DNA of 64,000 nt, taken from assembly GCF_014217565.1 (NCBI RefSeq), contig NZ_CP043661.1, forward strand, positions 868,001 through 932,000, read 5' to 3'. The translations under genes were made by a program, and so were the position numbers. The notes beneath the pieces were generated by a model that was not told where the DNA came from, searched no databases, and saw only the letters and a program-made list of their open reading frames with translations. Below, in pieces: positions 37,466-45,328 of this stretch. The first letter of the stretch is position 1. Each line of letters opens with the position of its first letter. This DNA comes from Kribbella qitaiheensis (GTDB taxonomy: Bacteria; Actinomycetota; Actinomycetes; Propionibacteriales; Kribbellaceae).

Positions 37466-38740
37466 TCAGCTGTCTGGTGTGGCGAGGGCGGTTGTCGGGT
37501 CGCGATCGGCGGGGCCGGCTGGGAGCCAGGTGTTTTCGACGAGGGCGTATGGGTGCCATCGGCCGAGGCGATCCAGGCGGAGTTGACGGTCTGCCGCGGT
37601 GAGGCGGTTGCCGGAGACCTCGAAGGCGAGATCCAGATCCTCCCAGGCCGCAAGCAACTCGGTTCGAGCGCGGGCGAGCTCCGATGGATCCGGCGCCCAC
37701 TCGTGCTCCAGCACATCGAGCCCCGGTGCGCCGCCATACGTCCAAGCCGAAACACCAACAGCAAGCTCCGCCGGACGCCCCAACGCAGTACCAAGCCGCT
37801 CGGCAAGCACCGGATAGTCGGCAGCAAGTCGTACGGCGTCCTGCCACTCGTCCAGCACCCACGGATCTGCCGACCCACTCAGGAGCGCCCTCAGCTGAGC
37901 CCGAGCCCGCCGAGCCGCATCAAGCACCAGCAACCCCAAGCTCGCCACCTCCATCCCAGCAGGCGCTTGAACTCCAGCAACGACCAACTCGTCCAACCCC
38001 ACCGTCGACGGCACCTCCGGCACAGCCGGCAACTCGCCCTCCCCACCGCGACGCGGTCGCCCTGACTCACCAGCGGACTGCTCGCCCGAACCGCCTTCAA
38101 ATTGTTCGGTCGTCCGAGCTGCAAATACCTCGCCGGCAGGTACGCCGGGGGAGGTTGGGGTTTCGAGCGCGGTGTGGGTCGTGCGTTGTTGTAGGTCGTT
38201 TAGTAGTTGGTCTTGGGAGCGGCCTCGGATCAGGAGGAGGACGAAGGGGTCCTGGTCTAGTAGCCAGCCGACCTGGTAGCAGAGGGCGGCGGCGTGTTGG
38301 CAGGGGAGCTCCCAACCGTCGCAGGTGCAGGTGGGGTCCAGGTCGCCGATGCCGGGTAGCAAGGGTACGGCTGCGTCGGCGGCGGCCTCGACCAGGTCGT
38401 GCGGCATCTCACCGTCCAGCAATGCGGCGATGTGCCCGGCGCGCGAACCCACCTCGTCCAGGAAGCGCCGCCACTCGTCCGGGCTCAGCCGATCGACCAG
38501 CACCACCGACTCGTACGTATCCTCCGGCGCCTGAACCATCGCCGCGATCCGTCCCGGGCTGACCGTGATCGTGCCGACCTGCCCAGAGTTCGCGAACCGG
38601 CGGCCCTTCTGCAACTGCCCGGAGTCGAGCGAAGTGTCCTCCAGCGCCTGGACCCACGACTGCCCCCACCACGACCGCGCCCTCGTACTGCCACGTCTCG
38701 CAGCAAACGCCGGGAACCCCCGCGCGACCTCACCACTCAT
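37466..38740 (-). CDS. SWIM zinc-finger protein
   Basis: The SWIM motif CxCxnCxH is visible as CTCDGWELPCQHAAALCYQ near residue 160. It follows an N-terminal region (GFPAFAARRGSTRARSWWGQ, WVQALEDTSLDSGQLQKGRR) that is characteristic of SWIM proteins paired with SNF2 helicases in actinobacteria. A Gly/Glu-rich linker and a helical C-terminal part follow. The ATG at 38740 was chosen because the family text starts there and it overlaps the preceding repeat unit's TGA. It probably works with the SNF2 protein in DNA binding, but the process is unknown. Confidence 0.85.
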   Translation of the reverse strand: MSGEVARGFPAFAARRGSTRARSWWGQSWVQALEDTSLDSGQLQKGRRFANSGQVGTITVSPGRIAAMVQAPEDTYESVVLVDRLSPDEWRRFLDEVGSRAGHIAALLDGEMPHDLVEAAADAAVPLLPGIGDLDPTCTCDGWELPCQHAAALCYQVGWLLDQDPFVLLLIRGRSQDQLLNDLQQRTTHTALETPTSPGVPAGEVFAARTTEQFEGGSGEQSAGESGRPRRGGEGELPAVPEVPSTVGLDELVVAGVQAPAGMEVASLGLLVLDAARRARAQLRALLSGSADPWVLDEWQDAVRLAADYPVLAERLGTALGRPAELAVGVSAWTYGGAPGLDVLEHEWAPDPSELARARTELLAAWEDLDLAFEVSGNRLTAADRQLRLDRLGRWHPYALVENTWLPAGPADRDPTTALATPDS

Positions 38741-38871
38741 CGCGCACCCCGCAACTCGGCCAGGGCGACCGAGTCGGCGTTCATCGCGCACCCCGCAACT
38801 CGGCCAGGGCGACCGAGTCGGCGTTCATCGCGCACCCCGCGGTTCGGCCGGGCTGCCGCGGCGGCGTTCAT
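38737..38871. repeat. 44-base tandem repeat at the SNF2/SWIM gene junction
   Basis: TCATCGCGCACCCCGC starts at 38737, 38781 and 38825. A related TCATCGGGTGCC is at 38868. The first two complete units are identical. Read on the minus strand, each unit ends GGTGCGCGATGA, an overlapping stop and start, and encodes a 15-residue peptide MNADSVALAELRGAR. It mimics the SNF2 C-terminus (LVELRGTR). Confidence 0.8.
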
Positions 38872-41753
38872 CGGGTGCCTCGGAGTTCGACCAGGTTGGC
38901 CAGGTCGGTGTCTGACAGCTCTGTCAGCGCTGCTTCGCCGGTGGTTAGTACTGCGTCGGCCAGTTCGCGTTTGCTGTTCAGCATTGCTGCGATTCGGTCC
39001 TCGATGGTGCCTTCGGCGATCAGCCGGTGGACCTGTACCGGTCTCGTCTGCCCGATCCGGTACGCGCGGTCCGTTGCCTGATCCTCGACCGCTGGGTTCC
39101 ACCAGCGGTCGTAGTGGACGACGTGGTCCGCGCGGGTCAGGTTCAACCCCGTCCCCGCCGCCTTGAGTGACAACAGGAACACCGGCACCTCGCCGGCCTG
39201 GAACCGCTCGACCATCTCCTCGCGCTTCTTCACCGGCGTCCCACCGTGCAGGAGCTGAGTCGCGATCCCGCGATCGGCGAGGTGCCGCTCGAGCAGCCGC
39301 GCCATCGCGACGTACTGCGTGAACACCAGCACCGCACCGTCTTCGGCGATGATCGTGGCGAGCAGTTCGTCGAGTAGCTCGAGCTTGCCGGATCGCCCGG
39401 TCAGCCGTGCACCGTCGCCCTCCTTCAGATACTGCACCGGGTGGTTGCAGATCTGCTTCAACCCGGTCAAAAGCTTCACGATCAACCCACGCCGCGCCAT
39501 CTGATCACTGGCCTGTACTGCCTCCAGCAACTCGCGCACGGTCGCCTCGTAGAGCACAGCCTGCTCCCGCGTCAGCGACACCGTCTGATCCGTCTCGGTC
39601 TTCGGCGGCAGTTCGGGTGCGATCCCCGGGTCGGACTTGCGTCGCCGGAGCAGGAACGGCCGGACGAGTTTCGCCAGCCGCTCGGCGACCTCCTCGTCCT
39701 TGTCCGCCTCGATCGGCGTCGCCCAGTGGCTGCGGAACGTCCCGAGCCGGCCGAGCAACCCGGGCGTCGTCCAGTCGAGGATCGCCCACAGCTCGGAGAG
39801 GTTGTTCTCCACCGGTGTTCCGGTCAGCGCGACCCGTGCCGCAGCCGGGATGGTCCGCAGCGCTTTCGCCGTACCGGAGGTCGGGTTCTTCACATGCTGC
39901 GCCTCGTCCGCGACGAGCAGCGCCCACCGACGTGCGCCCAGACGGACCGCGTCGCGGCGCAGAGTCCCGTACGTCGTAAGCACGAAACCCGAGTCGGCGT
40001 CATCGAGCGATCGCCCAGGCCCGTGGAAGCGGCGTACCGGCGTACCGGGGGCGAATCGTTGGACTTCGCGCTCCCAGTTGCCAAGCAGTGAGGCGGGGCA
40101 GACGACCAGGGTCGGGCCCGCGGTCTCGGCAGTCTCCTGCCGGTGAAGGTGGAGCGAGATAAGCATGATGGTCTTGCCGAGGCCCATGTCGTCGGCGAGG
40201 CAGCCGCCGAGTCCGAGCGAGGTCATCCGGACCAGCCATTGGAGTCCACGCAGTTGGTAGTCGCGCAGGGTCGCCTGCAACGCGGCAGGCGGCTCGACGA
40301 CTCCGTCGACCCGGTCTGGATCGGCGATGCGCTCGCGGAGGTCCTCCAGCCAGCGGGTCGGGGTGATGCTGACCTGGCGGCCGTCGATCTCGGCCGTACC
40401 GGTCAGCGCGGCGCTCAACGCGTCGATGGCGGTGACCGGTTTGAGGATGCGTTCGCGGGCCTTGCGGGCCAGGTCGGGGTCGATCAGCATCCATTGGTCC
40501 CGCAGCCGGACGAGCGGACGGGTCGCCTCGGCGAGCTGGTCCATCTCGGCCTCGGTCAGCGGATCGTTGCCGACAGCAACTTGCCAGCTGAAGCCGAGCG
40601 TCGCGCCGCCGCCGAAGAAGCCGGGCATGTCGGACGGCGGACCGTCGGCGGAGGTGATCGTGGCACGGGCGGTGAGCGCGCGACTGAGGCTGCGCGGCCA
40701 ATGCAGGTCGATGCCGGCGGAGGTCAGCCGCTGGGCGTTGCCCGCGAGCAGGTCGGCGACTTCCTCGTCGGAGAGTTCGATCCGGTCCGGGACAGGGGAG
40801 TCGAGGAGGCGGTTGAGCGGAGCCCAGACCCGAGCGGCACGCCGGATCGCGAGAGTCGCGTCGATCCTGGCTCGCGGTCCGAACCCAGGAACATCCATCG
40901 CCCACACGTCGGCGGCATCGCGCACCAGCGTCGGATCGTTGAGGCTGTGCAGCTGCACGTCGGCCCGGAACTCGTGCGACTCGGGCAACTCGATCCGCAA
41001 CGAGATCCGTACGCCGGTGTCGAGTCCGGCGGACACCTCGTCGGCCCACGAACGCAATCGCGGCACCTGCTGTGGCGCCTTCGCCGCGAACAACGGTCCA
41101 TGCGCCTTCGCCGCCGCAGGAGACCGAGGCATCCCATCCGCGACGGCGTCCAGGAACTCCCGCACCAACTCCTCAGCCACCGGCACCCGAACCCCATTCA
41201 CCCCCGAACCTGAAGTAGAGGTTGAGACGCCACTCACCGAACCTGCCGTGGAGGTTGAGCTGTCGGTGAGGGGGAGGGCTCGGGCTTCGGCGGGCATGGA
41301 TTCGGCCAGCTGCAGGATGCGATCGACGTCGGAGGCGTCCAGTGGACCTACTCGCCAGGCGTCGTTGCCGCCGGGGGAGACGCCCGGGAGCAGTCGACCG
41401 CGGGCCACCAGTTGAAGGGCGATCAACGATGCAGTACCCCAAAACGCCGCCGACGGGTGTGCATCCGCCGAAGTCCGGGCCCGACCAAGGACCGGTACGG
41501 CGTCGGCAACAGGCACCTCGATCACCGGCGTCGCCCGTACGCCGAGGCCTTCGTCGCCACGCATCACCAGGTCGAGCGTCGCCTGCTCGCCGACCCCGAG
41601 CGGAAGCTCTCCACCCACCGGATCCCAGAACGCGATCCGCCCGTCCCGTGGTGGATCCGCCGGCCGGAACACCACCGCCAACCCGGTCAGTGCCGCAGCT
41701 CCCGCCCCGTTCAGCGTCCCCGCCCGTCCCGCTACCGCCGCCGTACCCGCCAA
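38868..41753 (-). CDS. SNF2-family DNA-dependent ATPase/helicase
   Basis: The 961-residue protein has an N-terminal SNF2-associated region (to about residue 450). The motor follows: motif I ADDMGLGKTIMLIS, motif II LLVADEAQHVKN, motif III ALTGTPVENNLSELW, then helicase C motifs VFTQYVAMARLLERHL, LLSLKAAGTGLNLTRADHVV and the arginine-finger motif DQATDRAYRIGQTRPV. It is a bacterial SNF2 translocase that remodels or strips protein-DNA complexes. A linker near residues 165-190 holds two 11-residue repeats (STSTAGSVSG, STSTSGSGVN). The gene is followed by the SWIM gene, a common pairing. Confidence 0.9.
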   Translation of the reverse strand: MAGTAAVAGRAGTLNGAGAAALTGLAVVFRPADPPRDGRIAFWDPVGGELPLGVGEQATLDLVMRGDEGLGVRATPVIEVPVADAVPVLGRARTSADAHPSAAFWGTASLIALQLVARGRLLPGVSPGGNDAWRVGPLDASDVDRILQLAESMPAEARALPLTDSSTSTAGSVSGVSTSTSGSGVNGVRVPVAEELVREFLDAVADGMPRSPAAAKAHGPLFAAKAPQQVPRLRSWADEVSAGLDTGVRISLRIELPESHEFRADVQLHSLNDPTLVRDAADVWAMDVPGFGPRARIDATLAIRRAARVWAPLNRLLDSPVPDRIELSDEEVADLLAGNAQRLTSAGIDLHWPRSLSRALTARATITSADGPPSDMPGFFGGGATLGFSWQVAVGNDPLTEAEMDQLAEATRPLVRLRDQWMLIDPDLARKARERILKPVTAIDALSAALTGTAEIDGRQVSITPTRWLEDLRERIADPDRVDGVVEPPAALQATLRDYQLRGLQWLVRMTSLGLGGCLADDMGLGKTIMLISLHLHRQETAETAGPTLVVCPASLLGNWEREVQRFAPGTPVRRFHGPGRSLDDADSGFVLTTYGTLRRDAVRLGARRWALLVADEAQHVKNPTSGTAKALRTIPAAARVALTGTPVENNLSELWAILDWTTPGLLGRLGTFRSHWATPIEADKDEEVAERLAKLVRPFLLRRRKSDPGIAPELPPKTETDQTVSLTREQAVLYEATVRELLEAVQASDQMARRGLIVKLLTGLKQICNHPVQYLKEGDGARLTGRSGKLELLDELLATIIAEDGAVLVFTQYVAMARLLERHLADRGIATQLLHGGTPVKKREEMVERFQAGEVPVFLLSLKAAGTGLNLTRADHVVHYDRWWNPAVEDQATDRAYRIGQTRPVQVHRLIAEGTIEDRIAAMLNSKRELADAVLTTGEAALTELSDTDLANLVELRGTR

Positions 41754-41819
41754 GCCGACAAGTCCCCTCTAGTAGCAATCCAGCAGATCCGTTCGCCGGC
41801 GAACCAGCCGCCGACAACC

Positions 41820-41849
41820 TTGCTGGTCCGGCAACCGCCGGACCAGCAA
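41820..41849 (-). terminator. Hairpin after the ABC exporter gene
   Basis: TTGCTGGTCCGGC and GCCGGACCAGCAA form a perfect 13-base stem with a 4-base loop, 8 bases beyond the ABC gene stop. No T-run follows, which is usual for actinobacterial terminators. It separates the ABC gene from the SNF2 gene on the same strand. Confidence 0.65.
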
Positions 41850-41857
41850 TTCAGCTG

Positions 41858-43747
41858 TCAGCGCGTCGCCACCGAGACCTCCGCGTCCGGTTGGTCGAAC
41901 TGGGTCCGGTACAGCTCCTCGTACCGGCCCTCGTCCGCGAGCAGTTCGGAGTGCGTCCCGCGTTCGACGATCCGGCCGTCCTCGATCACGAGGATCTGGT
42001 CGGCCGCGCGGATCGTGGAGAGCCGGTGGGCGATCACCACGGCCGTCCTACCCGCCAGCGCCTCGGCCAGCGCGGCCTGCACGGCAGCCTCCGACGTCGA
42101 GTCGAGTGCCGCCGTTGCCTCGTCCAGAATCACCACCCGGGGTTGAGCCAGCAGCAGCCGTGCGATCGTCAACCGCTGCCGCTCACCACCGGACAGTCGG
42201 TACCCACGCTCACCCACGACGGTCTCGAGCTCATCCGGCAGCGACCGGATCAAGTCACCGAGACGAGCCCGGGTCAACGCGTCCCACAGCTCTTCCTCGG
42301 ATGCTTCGGGGCGGGCGAGCAGTAAGTTCTCCCGAATGCTGTCGTGGAAGAGGTGCCCGTCCTGGGTCACCATCCCCAGCGTCTCCTTCAGCGAGGTCGC
42401 GGTCACGTCCCGGACGTCGACCCCGGCCAGCCGAACCGCGCCCGAGTCGACGTCGTACAGGCGGGGGATCAGTTGAGCGATCGTCGACTTCCCGGCCCCC
42501 GACGATCCGACGAGCGCGATCATCTGACCAGGCTCTGCCCGGAACGAGACGTCGTGCAGCACCTCGACCCCACCCCGGGTGTCGAGCTTCGCGACCTCCT
42601 CCAGCGAGGCCAGCGACACCTTGTCGGCAGACGGGTACGCGAAGCTGACGTTCGAGAACTCGACGGCAACCGGCCCTTGGGGCACCGTGCCGGCGTCCGG
42701 CTTGTCCTTGATCAGCGGCTCGAGGTCGAGCACCTCGAAGACCCGCTCGAAGCTGACCAGCGCGGTCATGACTTCCAGCCGCGCACTCGCCAGCGCGGTC
42801 AACGGCGAGTAGAGCCGGGTCAGCAGCAACGCCATCGACACAACGGCGCCCGCGTCGAGTTGATTGCGCAGTGCATAGAACCCACCGAGTCCGTAGACCA
42901 CGGCCAACGCCAGTGCCGAGACCAAGGTCAGGGAGGTGACGAACACCCATTGCACCATCGCGGTCCGTACGCCGATGTCGCGCACTCGCCGGGCCCGGTC
43001 CGCGAACTCCGTAGACTCCCGCTCCGGCCGGCCGAACAGCTTCACCAAGGTCGCGCCGGGAGCGGAGAAGCGCTCGGTCATCTGCGTGCTCATCGTCGCG
43101 TTGTAGTTCGCCGCCTCGAGCCCGAGCGCGGCCAGCCGATTGCCGATCCGCCGGGCCGGGATCACGAAGATCGGCAGGATCACCAGCGCGAGCAAGGTGA
43201 TCTGCCAGGACACCCGCAGCATCACGACCAGCGTCAGCACCAGCATCACCAAGTTGCTGACCACGCCGGAGAGCGTGCCGCTGAACGCTCGCTGAGCGCC
43301 GATGACGTCGTTGTTCAACCGCGACACCAGCGCGCCCGTCCGGGTCCGGGTGAAGAAGGCTATCGGCATCCGCTGGACGTGGTCGAACACGGCCGTCCGC
43401 AGATCCAGGATCAGTCCCTCGCCGATGCTCGCGGACAACCATCGGGTGACGAGCCCGAGGCTGGCCTCGCCCACGGCGATCACGGCGATCAGGATCGCGA
43501 GCCGCAGTACGGTGCTGAAGTCTTTGTGCCCGACGATCGCGTCGACGACATCGCCGGCCAGCACCGGGGTGGCGACCGCGAGCGCCGCGCCGCCGACGCT
43601 GAGCACGAGGAACGCGGTCAGCTTCCGCCGGTGCGGTTGGGCGAAGGCAAGGATCCTTCGCAGCGTCGCCCGCGAGAACGGGCGCTTCTCATCCTGCTTG
43701 TGCATCGCGTGGTACATCTGGTTCCACGCGGTCATTTCCATACTCAC
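41858..43747 (-). CDS. ABC exporter, fused membrane and ATPase domains
   Basis: Residues 40-330 form a six-helix ABC exporter membrane domain (LTAFLVLSVGGAALAVATPV, TRTRTGALVSRLNNDVIGAQ). The ATPase domain has Walker A GSSGAGKST, signature LSGGERQRLTIARLL, Walker B VVILDEATAALD and switch AHRLSTI. All catalytic residues are canonical, so it can work as a homodimer. The insertion ASLEEVAKLDTRGG before Walker A is slightly unusual. The GTG at 43747 fits the family N-terminus (SMEMTAWNQMYHAM). The divergent TetR gene probably controls it. Confidence 0.9.
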   Translation of the reverse strand: MSMEMTAWNQMYHAMHKQDEKRPFSRATLRRILAFAQPHRRKLTAFLVLSVGGAALAVATPVLAGDVVDAIVGHKDFSTVLRLAILIAVIAVGEASLGLVTRWLSASIGEGLILDLRTAVFDHVQRMPIAFFTRTRTGALVSRLNNDVIGAQRAFSGTLSGVVSNLVMLVLTLVVMLRVSWQITLLALVILPIFVIPARRIGNRLAALGLEAANYNATMSTQMTERFSAPGATLVKLFGRPERESTEFADRARRVRDIGVRTAMVQWVFVTSLTLVSALALAVVYGLGGFYALRNQLDAGAVVSMALLLTRLYSPLTALASARLEVMTALVSFERVFEVLDLEPLIKDKPDAGTVPQGPVAVEFSNVSFAYPSADKVSLASLEEVAKLDTRGGVEVLHDVSFRAEPGQMIALVGSSGAGKSTIAQLIPRLYDVDSGAVRLAGVDVRDVTATSLKETLGMVTQDGHLFHDSIRENLLLARPEASEEELWDALTRARLGDLIRSLPDELETVVGERGYRLSGGERQRLTIARLLLAQPRVVILDEATAALDSTSEAAVQAALAEALAGRTAVVIAHRLSTIRAADQILVIEDGRIVERGTHSELLADEGRYEELYRTQFDQPDAEVSVATR

Positions 43748-43865
43748 AGCGGCACTCCGGCGAATCGGTCGGCCTGGATGTCAAGGGTCTGCCGATGGTC
43801 CCGCAGGGCACCGACAGTTTCTGAAGGTAGAACCTCAACAATGCTCGAGGTCAAGCTCACACCCT

Positions 43866-43888
43866 TACTGAGTACGCTGTACGAAGTA
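43866..43888. promoter_or_regulatory. Imperfect palindrome, candidate TetR operator
   Basis: TACTGAGTAC and GTACGAAGTA surround a 3-base spacer and match as an inverted repeat in 8 of 10 positions. The site lies between the divergent ABC exporter and TetR genes, 38 bases before the TetR start. Size and position suit TetR-family binding. Confidence 0.5.
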
Positions 43889-43925
43889 GCCGGCCGAGTG
43901 TAGCCAATCCGGGAGAATCGCGCAC

Positions 43926-44681
43926 ATGAATCAGGAGTACAGCGGTTCCGGCGACCCGGAGAAGAGCCTGTACCTGCTCTGGGGACTGCAGTCGAGGCCG
44001 ACCCGGGGCCCGAAGCCGGCGCTCACCGTCGAGCAGATCGTCGCCGCCGCGGTCCGGATCGCCGATGCTGAAGGACTGGCTGCAATGTCGATCCGCCGGG
44101 TCGCCGACGAGCTCGGCGTCGGCGCGATGACGCTGTACCGCTATGTCCCCGGCAAAGGGGAACTCCTCGACGTCATGCTCGACACCGTGTACGGCGAGCT
44201 GCCGCGCCGGAGCGTGAAGGGGGATTGGCGGCCCAAGCTCGACGAGGTCGCCCGGGAGAATCGCCAGCTCTACCTCAATCACCCCTGGCTGCTCCAGGTA
44301 GCGGTGAGCCGGCCGCCGCTCGGCCCGAACGTCATGGCGAAGTACGAGTACGAGCTGACCGCGATCGAGGGGATCGGGCTCAGCGACGTCGAGATGGATG
44401 CAGCGGTCGCCCTGATCAACGGTTACGTACACGGCGCGGTACGAAGTGCCGTCGAAGCGCGCCAGGTGATCCTCCGGTCTGGTATCACGGACAAGGAATG
44501 GTGGCTTGCACACGAACCGCTGCTCGACAAGATCGGCGATACCAAGAAGTTCCCGCTCGCGTCGAGGGTGGGGACGACGGTCGGCCAGGAGTTCGACGCG
44601 CCCTATGACTTCGAGCACGGCTTCGAGTTCGGGCTGGCCCGGGTCCTGGACGGGATCGCGACATTGCTGGGGAATCGGTAA
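43926..44681 (+). CDS. TetR/AcrR regulator with TetR_C-type ligand domain
   Basis: A basic N-terminal arm precedes the HTH (IVAAAVRIADAEGLAAMSIR, then RVADELGVGAMTLYRYVPGK). The C-terminal helical domain (NHPWLLQVAVSRPPLGPNVM, DFEHGFEFGLARVLDGIATL) resembles the tetracycline-repressor C-terminal family. It probably represses the divergent exporter gene and responds to an exported small molecule, perhaps a drug. The ligand is not known. Confidence 0.88.
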   Translation: MNQEYSGSGDPEKSLYLLWGLQSRPTRGPKPALTVEQIVAAAVRIADAEGLAAMSIRRVADELGVGAMTLYRYVPGKGELLDVMLDTVYGELPRRSVKGDWRPKLDEVARENRQLYLNHPWLLQVAVSRPPLGPNVMAKYEYELTAIEGIGLSDVEMDAAVALINGYVHGAVRSAVEARQVILRSGITDKEWWLAHEPLLDKIGDTKKFPLASRVGTTVGQEFDAPYDFEHGFEFGLARVLDGIATLLGNR

Positions 44682-44691
44682 AATGCAGTTG

Positions 44692-44709
44692 TGAGTGAGT
44701 ACTCACTCA
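44692..44709. promoter_or_regulatory. Perfect 18-base palindrome, candidate operator of the TetR-ABC operon
   Basis: TGAGTGAGTACTCACTCA is perfectly symmetric and lies 16 bases upstream of the GTG start of the second TetR gene. Palindromes with GAGTGAGT half sites are typical TetR-family operators next to ABC exporters. Binding here would block the operon's own promoter. Confidence 0.65.
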
Positions 44710-44724
44710 GTTACTCTCGATCGG

Positions 44725-45328
44725 GTGAGCCCAAGAGCGACCCCGCTACCACCTGACGAGCGCCGTGCCGCGCTGGTGGCAGCCACCCTGCCCTTGCTGG
44801 AGGAGTACGGCACCGATGTCAGCACCCGGCAGATCGCCGAGGCGGGCCGGTGTCGCCGAGGGCACGATCTTCCGGGCGTTCGGCAGCAAGGACGCCCTGA
44901 TCGACGCCGCGATCAGGACCGCGTTCGAGGTCGACTCGCTGATCGACGGGCTGGCGGCGATCGACCGGTCGCTGCCGCTGGAGGAGCGGATGGTCGCTGC
45001 CGTCGACGTCGCGCAGAGCAGGTTGCGGAGCGTCTTCAAGCTCCTCCTGGCGATGCGGATGCACCGCCCGCCGGACTGGAAGTCCGACCCGGAGGAGGAG
45101 GCCCGCCGCAAGCTGGACGGCGAACGCGCGGACGAGGCCTTCATCGACGTGTTCCGCCAGGACGCCGACCAGCTGCGCTATTCGCCCGCCGAGGTCTGCC
45201 ACCGGCTCCGGCTGATCACCTTCTCCGCCACTCACCCATTGATTTCGGACGGTCGGACCATGACCGCCCAGGAGATCGTCGACTTCGCACTCGACGGTGT
45301 CCGAATCCATCTCCCCGGGGGCAACTGA
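44725..45328 (+). pseudogene. TetR-family regulator with a one-base insertion
   Basis: The start GTG at 44725 gives SPRATPLPPDERRAALVAAT and STRQIAEAG, the first half of a TetR HTH. The second half (GVAEGTIFRAFGSKDALIDA) and the whole ligand domain, to LDGVRIHLPGGN, are in the next frame. They end in a TGA that overlaps the ABC gene start. An extra G in GCGGGCC near 44844 explains the break. If real, the repressor is dead and the exporter operon may be expressed constitutively. If it is a read error, the gene is intact with about 200 residues. Confidence 0.8.
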
